Source of the DNA: Paractinoplanes durhamensis
Lineage (GTDB): Bacteria; Actinomycetota; Actinomycetes; Mycobacteriales; Micromonosporaceae
DNA: 59,398 bases
Direction: 5' to 3'
NCBI RefSeq assembly: GCF_016862175.1
Contig: NZ_BOML01000023.1
Coordinates: 1 to 59,398 of the forward strand
A program made the position numbers and the translations under genes. A model generated the notes under the pieces. That model did no database searches, had not been told where the DNA came from, and was given only the letters and a program-made list of their open reading frames with translations. The number at the start of each line of letters is the position of its first letter. Position 1 is the stretch's first letter. Of this stretch, positions 50,204 through 59,398 are shown piece by piece.

Positions 50204-51556
50204 TCAGGCAGTGGTGCAGGTCGATCCGTTCAGGGCGAAGCCCGTCGGGGCGCCGTTGTTGCCGGTGTGGGTGGCCTGGTAGCCGATGGTGACCGACGCG
50301 CCGGGCGCGATGCTCGGGTTGTAGGACACGTTGGTCGCGGTGACCTGGCCCGAGGTGGGGCTGTAGGTGGCGTTCCAGCCGTTCGTGATGGTCTGGCCGG
50401 ACGGCAGGGCGAAGGCCAGCTTCCAGCCGCTGACCGCGCTGCTGCCGGTGTTGGTGATGGTGACGTTGTTGGTCAGGCCGGTGTTCCACGCGCTGACCGC
50501 GTTGACCACCTTGCACGCGCCGGTCGGCGCCACCGTGGTGGGTGCGGTGGTCGGCGTGGTCGTGGGCGTGGTGGTCGGTGTCGTGGTGGGGGTCGTCGTC
50601 GGCGGGGTGGTCGGCGACGTCGTGTCCAGGCCGAAGAACGAGATGGCCAGCTTGGCCTGGCCGGACAGCGGCAGCGAGTGGCCGACGCCGGCCACGCTGA
50701 TCCCCTCGACCGGCGCCTGCACGGTGTTCGAGCCGTAGCGGGTGCGGGTCCAGCCGGACTGCGGCGTGTCGGTGAGGACCGGGGTCTGGCTCACGCCGAG
50801 CACGTTGGTCCACTGCTTGATCTCTTCGCCGAAGTTCGGGTAGGCGAGCGTGGTGTCGGTGGCGCCGTGGAAGAGCTGCATGCGCGGGCGCTTCCCGGTG
50901 TAGCCGGGGTAGGCGCCGCGGACCAGGTCGCCCCACTCGGCCGGGGTCTTGATCGACTGCCCGGCCGAGCAGGTGCTGTTCCAGCCGGCCTGGTTGGCCG
51001 GGTTGGTCGGGTCACCCGCGCTGGCGGCGAAGCAGCCGAACGGCACGCCCATGAACGCGGCGCCGGCCGCGAACACGTCCGGGTAGTCGCCGAGCAGGAC
51101 GTTGGTCATCATCCCGCCGGACGAGGCGCCGGTGACGAACGTGCGGTTCACGTCGGTGCCGTAGTGCGACTGCACGTACTTGACCATCGACACGATGCCG
51201 ACCGGGTCGCTGTTGCCGTTGTGGGTCAGGGCCGAGGCCGACGACACGTCGTAGCAGTTGCCGGAGCGGACGGCCGACGGGTAGATGACGATGAAGCCGT
51301 ACTGGTTGGCCAGGGTGGCGAACTCGGTGCCGGAGTAGAACGCCGGGCCGTTGCCGGTGCAGTAGTGCACGGCCACCAGCAGCGCCGGGTTGGTGGCGAG
51401 CTTGTCCGGCACGTACAGGTGCATCTTCAGGCCGGTCGGGTTGGTGCCGAAGCCGGTGACCTCGACCAGCGAGGCGGCGGCGGCGGGTGAGGACGGGAGC
51501 GTCACGCCGAGGACGATCGCCGCGACCGCGACGATGCCGGCAAGCAGTTTCTTCAT
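50204..51556 (-). CDS. Secreted CE1/PHB-depolymerase-type esterase with CBM2
   Basis: A 450-residue exported enzyme. Signal peptide (1-~28, ending PAAAA). Esterase domain ~32-315 with nucleophile elbow TGASSGGMMT (near 147), Asp in FHGATDTT and His in AGVGHSLPL. A Thr/Pro linker (TTTPTTTPTT) leads to a CBM2 (~348-450) with its Cys pair and Trp residues (VNAVSAWNTGLTNNVTITNT). Such enzymes remove acetyl or feruloyl groups from xylan; which one is not readable. Encoded 68 bases downstream of the xylanase gene, so they may act together. Confidence 0.88.
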   Translation of the reverse strand: MKKLLAGIVAVAAIVLGVTLPSSPAAAASLVEVTGFGTNPTGLKMHLYVPDKLATNPALLVAVHYCTGNGPAFYSGTEFATLANQYGFIVIYPSAVRSGNCYDVSSASALTHNGNSDPVGIVSMVKYVQSHYGTDVNRTFVTGASSGGMMTNVLLGDYPDVFAAGAAFMGVPFGCFAASAGDPTNPANQAGWNSTCSAGQSIKTPAEWGDLVRGAYPGYTGKRPRMQLFHGATDTTLAYPNFGEEIKQWTNVLGVSQTPVLTDTPQSGWTRTRYGSNTVQAPVEGISVAGVGHSLPLSGQAKLAISFFGLDTTSPTTPPTTTPTTTPTTTPTTTPTTAPTTVAPTGACKVVNAVSAWNTGLTNNVTITNTGSSAVSGWKLAFALPSGQTITNGWNATYSPTSGQVTATNVSYNPSIAPGASVTIGYQATHTGNNGAPTGFALNGSTCTTA

Positions 51557-51624
51557 GGACGGTCCTTAAAACCGGGGCGCGGCCGCGGAACACCGGACGG
51601 GGGAGGTCCCGCGGCCGCCGCCGC

Positions 51625-53139
<1,515 letters not shown>

Positions 53140-53223
53140 TCAACGGTCCACTTTTGCATGGGCACGCTCCCACGGGCGCTTTTGTCCCCATTTATTAGGC
53201 TAGATCGGGCAGGCAAAACTCCG

Positions 53224-53239
53224 GAAGTTTCGGAACTTC
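53224..53239. promoter_or_regulatory. Second inverted repeat in the xylanase upstream region
   Basis: GAAGTT-TCGG-AACTTC, about 200 bases before the xylanase ATG and 44 bases after the stop (in gene sense) of the membrane-protein gene. Its GAAGTTTCGGAA core resembles the CGAAACTTTCG-type elements of actinomycete xylanase promoters. It could equally be a weak terminator of the upstream gene. Confidence 0.4.
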
Positions 53240-53282
53240 TGGAATGACATCGTTGACATCTACGAATGAACCGTTTCAGAAA

Positions 53283-53831
53283 TCAATGCAGCCGGGACGC
53301 CTGCGCCACCGGTCGCGGCGGCATCGCCGAGGGCCGCCACAGCGGGGCCATCGCCGCCAGGATCACCAGCGCGGACAACGGCAGCAGGTCGAGGCTCACG
53401 GTGATCGCCGCATAGCCCACGAACAGCAGCACCGGGCTCCACACCGGCACCCGCCCGGCCGCGACCTCCAGGCTGAGCAGCACCACCAGGCCCACCAGGA
53501 AGAGCACCGGCCCGGCGATCTGCAGCGCGTCCGGCAGCGGCCACCGGTCGCCGAAGTCCGCCGAAAGGTCGCCGGCGATCACCCAGCAGAAGCAGCCGGC
53601 CCCGAAGACCGACGCGGCGGCGGCCACCGCGGCCACCCGGCGGCCCCGGGACGCGCGCCGGGCCAGCGCCACCGCCATCACCGCGAACAGCACCATCGCC
53701 GCGAAGAACGCCACGTGCCCGACCCGCCAGGCCGGGCCGCTCTTGTCGCGGTGCCCGTCCAGACCGTCCATCCACCGCAGAACGCCGTAGACCAGCATGA
53801 GCAGCGGCGCGGAGAAAGCCATCGATTTCAT
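53283..53831 (-). CDS. Small polytopic membrane protein, unknown function
   Basis: A 182-residue protein with five predicted helices (~2-20, 36-57, 66-86, 101-124, 131-162), RASRGRR between helices two and three, and two Cys in GAGCFCWV. No family recognised. Alone on its strand between the nitrate reductase and xylanase genes. Confidence 0.6.
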   Translation of the reverse strand: MKSMAFSAPLLMLVYGVLRWMDGLDGHRDKSGPAWRVGHVAFFAAMVLFAVMAVALARRASRGRRVAAVAAAASVFGAGCFCWVIAGDLSADFGDRWPLPDALQIAGPVLFLVGLVVLLSLEVAAGRVPVWSPVLLFVGYAAITVSLDLLPLSALVILAAMAPLWRPSAMPPRPVAQASRLH

Positions 53832-53891
53832 GCGCCGAGCCTAGGAACCGCCACCCCCGAGCCGACATCGGTGAAGTCCCGGTCACTCCCC

Positions 53892-56800
53892 TTAGTAGAC
53901 ATCCCGGAGATAGCGCTTCTCGGCCGACAGTTGCTTGACGAAGTCGTCCGGGTCGGCGCCGTGGGCGGCGGCGATGTCCCGCAGCGCGAGGTCGACGTCA
54001 CGGGCCATCCGGGTGGCGTCGCCGCACACGTAGAGGTGGGCGCCGTCGCGCAGCCACGCCCACAGCTGGGCGCCGTGCTCGCGCATCCGGTCCTGCACGT
54101 AGATCTTGCTCCGCTGATCCCGGGAGAAAGCCACGTCGAGCCGGCTGAGCACCCCCGCGTTCTGCAGTGCCAGCAGCTCGTCGGCGTAGTAGAAGTCGGT
54201 CTCCCGGCGCTGCTCGCCGAAGAACAGCCAGTTCGGCCCGGTCGCGCCGCGCGCCTGCCGCTCGCGCAGGAACGCGACGAACGGCGCCACCCCGGTCCCC
54301 GGCCCCACCATGATCATCGGGGTGGCCGGGTCGGCCGGCGGCCGGAAGTGCGACGACCGCTGCACGAACACCGGCACCTCCCCCGCCGTGTCGGCCAGGA
54401 ACGTCGAGCAGACCCCCTTGCGACCGGCCCCGAAGCGCACCACGGACACGGTCAGGCTCACCCGGGCCGGGTCGGTCAGTGGCGTCGACGAGATCGAATA
54501 CAGCCGCGGCTGCAGGCGTTTGAGCACGTCGGCCCACTCCTGCGCGGCCGCCCGCACCGGGTACTCGGCGATCAGGTCGACGGCCTGCCGGCCCCAGACG
54601 AACTTGGCCAGCTCCCCCTTGTTGTCCGGCCGCAGCAGGGTCCGCAGAAGCTCGTCCCCGCTGCGCTCGGCGAGGAACCGCAGCAGATCCGGGGTGATCC
54701 GGGTGATGTCGAGATCGCGGTGCAGCGCCTCGGCCAGCGGCCGCTCAGCTCCGAGCGAGATCGCCTGGTCGCGGCGCAGACCGGTAACGGTCAGCCACTC
54801 GTCGACCAGCTCCGGGCAGTTCGTCGGCCACACCCCGAGCGCGTCACCCACCGAGTAGTCGAGCAGGCCACCGGTGTCGAACGTGAACTGCCGCACCTCC
54901 TTGGCCGACCCCGGCCGGCTGAGCAGCTCGTTCCCGCAGAGCACCGCGGTCAGCGGCGCCGATTTGGTCGGCTGCGGCGCGGGTACTGCCACCGGCGCGG
55001 TGAGCGCGACGACGACCTGCTCGAGCCACCCGTTGGCGGCCTCCTCGAAATCCGGTTCACAGTCGACCCGCGGCGCGATCCGCACCGCCCCGAGCTCGGC
55101 CAGCCGGTCGTCGAGCCGCCGCCCGTGCCCGCAGAAGTCGTCATAACTGGAGTCGCCGAAGGCCAGCACGGCATAGCGCCGGCCGTCGAGACGCGGCGCA
55201 TCGGCCCCGGCCAGAGACTCCCAGAAACCGGTCCCGTTGTCCGGCGCCTCCCCGTCGCCGAACGTGCTGGTCACGATGAGCAGGTCGGCGTCGCGGTCGA
55301 GCAACTCCCCGGCCGCGCCGTCCATCCCGCGCACCGCGACCGGCCTCCCGGCCTCGGCCAGCCGACGCTCGATGGCCTGCGCGAACTCCTCGGCGTTCCC
55401 GGTCTGCGAAGCCCACAGCACCTGCAGGGTCCGGCCAGGCGATTCGGCGGCAGCTTCCTTTTCCGGTACGGCCACTTCTTGCCGTACGCCGGTGAAGGTC
55501 CCCGCCAGCATCCCGTTGAGCCAGGCCGCGGTCGCCGGGTCGAACGGAGCATTCGACGGCAGCACCGGCGGCATCACCGGGTCGGCCGACAGCGCCCCGA
55601 GCGCGGTCAGATAGCCGGCGAGGTAGTGCCGGCCGGCGTCGTCGAGCACCGGTTCCGCCGGCAGGCCGAGCATCCCGCGCAGCGCATCGGCCGGACCGCC
55701 CGGCGCGGGCGGCAGCGACGGGACCGCGACCGGCGTCAGCGACACCGCGCACACCTTCAACTCCGGCTGGAACGACAGCGGGTCGACGGCGTCGCTGGTC
55801 ACGGCGTTGACGCTCACGTATTCGCCGAACAGGTCGTTCCAGTGGAACGGCGCGAAGCAGTTGCCCGGCTGCACCCGGTCGGTGCGCACGGCCGGCAGCA
55901 CCGCCCGGCCGCGCCGCGACGCGATCTCCACCGGGTGCCCCTCGGCGATCCCGAGCCGGTCCGCGTCGGCCGGGTTGATCTCGACGAACGGGCCCGGGTT
56001 GAGCTTGTTCAGCTTGCCGACCCGGCCGGTCTTGGTGAGCGTGTGCCACTGGTGTTGCAGGCGGCCGGTGTTGAGCACGAACGGGAAGTCGTCGTCCGGC
56101 AGTTCGGCGGCCGGCATGTGCGGCCGGGCGTGAAAGACCGCCCTGCCGTTCGGGGTGGCGAAGGTCAGCGCCGGCCGGGTGCCGTCCGGCCCGGAGCGCA
56201 GCGGCTGGCTGCTCCCGTCGTTGCGGTAGCGGATCGGATTGCGGTCCCCGGCGCCCGGCGGCGCCGGCCACTGCACCGGCCCGCCGGCGAGCCGTTCGTA
56301 GGTGACGCCGCGCAGGTCGTACCCGGTCTGCGGGTTCCAGAACTGCTTGATCTCGGCCAGGATCTCCTCGGCACTGCCGTACGCGAAATCGTCGGAGTAC
56401 CCGAGTTCCTGCGCGACCAGGGCGATCAGCTGCCAGTCCGGCAGGGCCTCGCCCGGCGGATCCACCGCCGGATGCACGAGCGTGAGCGTCCGCTCCGAAT
56501 TGATCATGATGCCGTCGGTCTCCGACCACATCGCCGCCGGCAGCACGATGTCCGCGTACGCATTGGTTTCCGTCTCGGCGTACGCGTCCTGGGTGATGAC
56601 CAGTTCGGCGGCCTCCAGGCCGGCGATGACGGTGCGCCGGTTCCCGACCGACGCCACCGGGTTGGTGCAGATGATCCAGCAGGCCTTGATGTCGCCGGCC
56701 GCCATCCGCTCGAACATCTCGACCGTGCCCTTGCCGACGTCGGTCCGCAGCGTGCCCGGCGACAGCCCCCACGCGTTCTCGACGAACTCCCGATCGGCCG

Positions 56801-57884
56801 GCACCAGCACCGACCGCTGCCCGGGCAGCCCCGGCCCCATGTAGCCCATCTCCCGGCCGCCCATCGCGTTCGGCTGCCCGGTCAGCGAGAGCGGCCCGGA
56901 GCCGGTGCGGCAGATCGCGCCGGTGGCCAGGTGCAGATTGCAGATGGCGTTGGTGTTCCAGGTGCCGTGGGTGCTCTGGTTCAGCCCCATCGTCCACAGC
57001 GTCACCCAGTTGCCGGCCGCGCCGATCCACTCGGCCGCCTGCCGGATCCCCGCCTCCGGCAGGCCGGTCATCTCGGCTACCGCCTCGGGCGGATATTCGG
57101 CCAGGAGCTCCGGCATCGCTTCCCACCCCTGGGTGTACGAGGTGATGAAGTCCTCGTCGAGGTGGCCGTCCGCGGCCAGCAGGTGCAGCAGGCCGTTGAG
57201 CAGGGCGAGGTCGGTGCCGGGGCGGATCGGCAGGTAGAGGTCGGCCTTGTCGGCGGTGGCGGTGCGCCGCGGGTCGACGACGATCAGCTTCGCGCCCGCC
57301 TTGACCCGATCCATCATCCGCAGGAACAGGATCGGGTGGCAGTCGGCCATGTTCGCGCCGATCACGAAGAACACGTCGGCGTGGTCGAGGTCGTCGTACG
57401 AGCCCGGCGGCCCGTCGGCGCCCAGCGACAGCTTGTAGCCGGTGCCGGCGCTGGCCATGCACAGCCGCGAGTTCGACTCGATCTGGTTGGTGCCGATGAA
57501 CCCCTTGGCCAGCTTGTTCGACAGGTACTGCGCTTCGAGCGTCATCTGCCCGGACACATAAAGGGCAACGGCATCCGGACCGTACGCCTCAATAATGTCC
57601 CGAAGCCGCCGCCCGGCCTCCCGGATGGCCTGCTCGACCGGGGTTTCGACGGGCGCGGCCGCACGCTCGCCGCGGACCAGCGCGGTGCCGAGCCGACCGG
57701 GCGCGCCGAGCATGTCCGCGCTGGTCGCGCCCTTGGTGCAGAGGCGCCCGGCGTTGGCCGGATGATCCCGGTCACCCCGCACCTTGACCGCCCGCCGCCG
57801 GCCGTCCGGGCCACGCTCGATGTCCAGCACCATGCCGCAGCCGACGCCGCAATAGCCGCACACCGTCCTGACCTGCGAGTTCAC
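53892..57884 (-). CDS. Assimilatory nitrate reductase fused to a diflavin (CPR-like) reductase
   Basis: A 1330-residue fusion. Residues ~1-690 are a molybdopterin oxidoreductase of the NasA/NapA type: a 4Fe-4S motif with C9, C12, C16 and C49, and the Mo-ligand Cys in [11 protein letters not shown] (near 149). Residues ~815-960 are a flavodoxin domain ([24 protein letters not shown]). Residues ~985-1330 are FAD/NADPH-binding as in sulfite reductase flavoprotein ([37 protein letters not shown]). One chain could pass NADPH electrons via FAD/FMN and the cluster to molybdenum. GTG at 57884 with GAGAGG upstream; the frame extending to 58496 is not coding. Confidence 0.88.
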   Translation of the reverse strand: MNSQVRTVCGYCGVGCGMVLDIERGPDGRRRAVKVRGDRDHPANAGRLCTKGATSADMLGAPGRLGTALVRGERAAAPVETPVEQAIREAGRRLRDIIEAYGPDAVALYVSGQMTLEAQYLSNKLAKGFIGTNQIESNSRLCMASAGTGYKLSLGADGPPGSYDDLDHADVFFVIGANMADCHPILFLRMMDRVKAGAKLIVVDPRRTATADKADLYLPIRPGTDLALLNGLLHLLAADGHLDEDFITSYTQGWEAMPELLAEYPPEAVAEMTGLPEAGIRQAAEWIGAAGNWVTLWTMGLNQSTHGTWNTNAICNLHLATGAICRTGSGPLSLTGQPNAMGGREMGYMGPGLPGQRSVLVPADREFVENAWGLSPGTLRTDVGKGTVEMFERMAAGDIKACWIICTNPVASVGNRRTVIAGLEAAELVITQDAYAETETNAYADIVLPAAMWSETDGIMINSERTLTLVHPAVDPPGEALPDWQLIALVAQELGYSDDFAYGSAEEILAEIKQFWNPQTGYDLRGVTYERLAGGPVQWPAPPGAGDRNPIRYRNDGSSQPLRSGPDGTRPALTFATPNGRAVFHARPHMPAAELPDDDFPFVLNTGRLQHQWHTLTKTGRVGKLNKLNPGPFVEINPADADRLGIAEGHPVEIASRRGRAVLPAVRTDRVQPGNCFAPFHWNDLFGEYVSVNAVTSDAVDPLSFQPELKVCAVSLTPVAVPSLPPAPGGPADALRGMLGLPAEPVLDDAGRHYLAGYLTALGALSADPVMPPVLPSNAPFDPATAAWLNGMLAGTFTGVRQEVAVPEKEAAAESPGRTLQVLWASQTGNAEEFAQAIERRLAEAGRPVAVRGMDGAAGELLDRDADLLIVTSTFGDGEAPDNGTGFWESLAGADAPRLDGRRYAVLAFGDSSYDDFCGHGRRLDDRLAELGAVRIAPRVDCEPDFEEAANGWLEQVVVALTAPVAVPAPQPTKSAPLTAVLCGNELLSRPGSAKEVRQFTFDTGGLLDYSVGDALGVWPTNCPELVDEWLTVTGLRRDQAISLGAERPLAEALHRDLDITRITPDLLRFLAERSGDELLRTLLRPDNKGELAKFVWGRQAVDLIAEYPVRAAAQEWADVLKRLQPRLYSISSTPLTDPARVSLTVSVVRFGAGRKGVCSTFLADTAGEVPVFVQRSSHFRPPADPATPMIMVGPGTGVAPFVAFLRERQARGATGPNWLFFGEQRRETDFYYADELLALQNAGVLSRLDVAFSRDQRSKIYVQDRMREHGAQLWAWLRDGAHLYVCGDATRMARDVDLALRDIAAAHGADPDDFVKQLSAEKRYLRDVY

Positions 57885-58013
57885 CGATCCCCTCTCGTCC
57901 GCACCGACGGTATGCGGCGGGGGTTTCGCGGCCGTCAAACGCCGGTGCGCAGGGGGTTTCCCACACCTCACCGCGCTCCCGAGACCGTTGTGAGGATCAG
58001 TCATGCTGAAAAG

Positions 58014-58391
58014 GTGAGGCTGATTCTGAACGTCCTGTGGTTCATCTTCGGTAGTGGCCTGCTGCTCGCCCTCGCGTACGGCTTGGCGGCCCTGATCTGT
58101 TTCGCCCTGATCGTCACCATCCCGTTCGGGGTGGCCGCGCTGCGGCTCGCGAAGTACTCGCTGTGGCCGTTCGGCCGGACGATCGTCAGCCGCCCCGGCG
58201 CGGGCGTCCCCTCCGGCCTCGCGAACATCCTGTGGGTCGTCCTGGCCGGCTGGTGGCTGGCCCTCACCCACCTGACCGCCGGCGTCGCGCTGTGCTGCAC
58301 GATCATCGGCATCCCGTTCGGCATCGCCAACTTCAAACTGGTCCCCGCCGCGTTCTGGCCGCTCGGCCGCGAGATCGTCGAGCTCGACTAA
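58014..58391 (+). CDS. YccF domain membrane protein
   Basis: A 125-residue protein with the two YccF repeats: [14 protein letters not shown]...[20 protein letters not shown] and [14 protein letters not shown]...[20 protein letters not shown]. Four helices. Function unknown; such proteins are inner-membrane. GTG start at 58014. Divergent from the nitrate reductase gene, with 129 bases between. Confidence 0.85.
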   Translation: MRLILNVLWFIFGSGLLLALAYGLAALICFALIVTIPFGVAALRLAKYSLWPFGRTIVSRPGAGVPSGLANILWVVLAGWWLALTHLTAGVALCCTIIGIPFGIANFKLVPAAFWPLGREIVELD

Positions 58392-58401
58392 TCTGTCCGG
58401 C

Positions 58402-58761
58402 ATGGCTGACGCCGGGGATGTGCGGCGGCTCGCGCTGGCGCTGCCGCAGGTGGTGGAGATCGACAGCGACGGCTTCGACTTCCGGGTGGGCAACAAGGGC
58501 TTCGTCTGGTCCTATCCGGAGCGACAGCCCGGTAGGCCGCGGGTGATCCGCACCGACATCGCCGTCCTCTACGTCGGCGACGAGGCGGAGAAACAGGCCC
58601 TCGTCCTCGGCGAGCCGGAGCTGTTCTTCACCACTGCGGGATATGACGGCTTGCCGCTCGTCATGGCGCGCCTTGACAGACTTTCGGTGCCGCGCCTGAA
58701 CGAACTCGTCACCGACGCGTGGCGCATGCGTGCCCCCGAGGACATCTCCGGTTTGGTCTAA
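58402..58761 (+). CDS. MmcQ/YjbR family protein
   Basis: A 119-residue protein of the MmcQ/YjbR group (CyaY-like fold, DNA-binding proposed), with [19 protein letters not shown] at the N-terminus, [11 protein letters not shown], and a C-terminal [16 protein letters not shown]. Length is typical. Starts 10 bases after the YccF gene, so probably cotranscribed. Confidence 0.82.
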   Translation: MADAGDVRRLALALPQVVEIDSDGFDFRVGNKGFVWSYPERQPGRPRVIRTDIAVLYVGDEAEKQALVLGEPELFFTTAGYDGLPLVMARLDRLSVPRLNELVTDAWRMRAPEDISGLV

Positions 58762-58931
58762 ACGGGAGGTTTCCGGTCGCGCCGTGTCCGGTGGTAATCA
58801 CGACATGACCGCAGGTGAGATCCGCTCGGATCGGAAACGTGCTGGCACGCCACCCTCATGGTGAGCGGACACGGTGATGTGCAAATATGCGCGCTACATC
58901 CGCAGCTCTCATTGTTCCCGGAGGCCCTTTC

Positions 58932-59398
58932 ATGGCTTCGTTTCTCCTTTTCGTCGCCGGGGTCGTGGTCGGCCTGATCGGCGGCTGGTTCCTGGGTAGC
59001 CGCAAGGCCGCCACGGCACAGCCCGCCACCCCGGCCCCGGCCACCGAGGCAGCCGTCGTGGCCGCTCCGGCCGCCGAGACAGCCGAGTCCGACGCATCGA
59101 CCGACCCCACCCCCGCCGAGACCGACGCCGCAATCGCCGAACAGGCCGCCGCGCTCGACGAGCCGACCACCACCACCGCCGCCACCGACCCGGAGCCGGC
59201 CGCCGTAGTGGCCGAGCCCGAGCCGGTCGCGGTCGTCGCCGAGCCTGAGCCGGTCGCGGTAGTCGCCGAGCCCGAGCCGGTCGCCGTCGTCGACGAGCCG
59301 GCCGCCGAGCCGGAGCCGGTTGCGGTTCCCGAGCCGGTCGCGGTCGCCGACGCCGAGCCGGAGGTCGAGTCCACGCCGGAGCCGATCGCCGTCGTCGA
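58932..59398 (+). CDS. Membrane-anchored acidic repeat protein, 3' end outside window
   Basis: The frame is open from the ATG at 58932 (GGAGG eight bases upstream) to the window edge, at least 155 codons. One N-terminal helix (SFLLFVAGVVVGLIGGWFLG) then an Ala/Glu/Pro-rich region. Residues ~95-121 hold three EPEPVAVVA-type nonapeptide repeats. It looks like a bitopic protein with a long disordered linker; any folded domain lies beyond the edge, so no function is offered. Confidence 0.7.
   Translation, partial: MASFLLFVAGVVVGLIGGWFLGSRKAATAQPATPAPATEAAVVAAPAAETAESDASTDPTPAETDAAIAEQAAALDEPTTTTAATDPEPAAVVAEPEPVAVVAEPEPVAVVAEPEPVAVVDEPAAEPEPVAVPEPVAVADAEPEVESTPEPIAVV
59214..59294 (+). repeat. 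Three tandem 27-bp repeats inside the partial gene
   Basis: Units 59214-59240, 59241-59267 and 59268-59294 encode EPEPVAVVA (last residue D in the third). Differences are mostly at third codon positions, indicating an older, coding-constrained expansion. Confidence 0.8.

Noticed and set aside
53244..58013. A plus-strand open frame of over 1,500 codons opposite the nitrate reductase fusion
   Set aside because: It is a frame shadow typical of very GC-rich DNA: Arg/His/Pro/Gly-rich, no domain, and fully antisense to a gene with complete motifs. Only its last 125 codons (YccF) are real.
58856..59374. Minus-strand Ser/Ala/Gly-rich frame at the right edge
   Set aside because: It is the antisense of the plus-strand repeat gene starting at 58932, which has a ribosome site, start and membrane helix.

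Overview
The window is about 59 kb of very GC-rich DNA with dense genes, many GTG starts and many 4-base stop/start overlaps. Family-2 carbohydrate-binding modules on Thr/Pro linkers, a fused pcaL-type enzyme, 15-bp Zur-like boxes and HGYG-type PadR genes all point to an actinomycete. A soil member of the Micromonosporaceae (Actinoplanes-like) is my best guess; the genus is inferred. I recognised no rRNA, tRNA, CRISPR array or insertion sequence.

Layout. 146-5498: TetR regulator, amidohydrolase, SulP anion transporter and PAP2-family membrane protein. 5637-13279: a five-gene minus-strand aromatic ring-cleavage operon (FAD monooxygenase, extradiol dioxygenase, FAH-family hydrolase, alpha/beta hydrolase, cyclase-family hydrolase), with a divergent NodD-like LysR regulator and an MFS transporter. 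13280-20138: a repeat-rich spacer, a small membrane-anchored protein, a GH1 glycosidase, a secreted protein with a distant paralogue at 47.6 kb, and a large secreted subtilisin. 20187-26555: a zinc locus with a CooC/MinD-like ATPase divergent from a COG0523 protein without a P-loop, then an ArsR regulator and a znu-type ABC transporter. Zur-like boxes lie between the divergent pair and in front of the binding-protein gene. 26656-27845: an internally deleted PadR gene coupled to a membrane-protein gene. 27954-37320: amidase, CocE-type hydrolase and DUF3237 genes, a TetR regulator and a five-gene peptide-type ABC importer. 37561-44601: the protocatechuate pathway (pcaH, G, B, L, I, J) with a divergent IclR regulator and pobA. 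44534-48635: YibE/F protein, UPF0718 permease, TIGR03943 protein and the second secreted paralogue. 48694-53831: two small proteins, a CBM2-bearing CE1 esterase and GH10 xylanase, and a membrane protein. 53892-59398: a nitrate reductase fused to a diflavin reductase, a YccF protein, an MmcQ/YjbR protein and a membrane-anchored acidic repeat protein cut by the window edge.

The genes suggest a plant-matter saprophyte: the xylanase and esterase open hemicellulose, pobA and pca funnel 4-hydroxybenzoate and protocatechuate to the 3-oxoadipate pathway, and the ring-cleavage operon handles another aromatic, possibly a flavonoid.

The two most unusual signals are these. (1) Three minicistrons of 27-30 codons sit between operon genes, overlapping the upstream gene's end and sharing ATGA with the downstream start; two of them are copies of each other in different operons. 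(2) The Zur-box-flanked pair of SIMIBI-class proteins, in which the ATPase carries C-x-H-x-H where CooC carries its C-x-C nickel motif.
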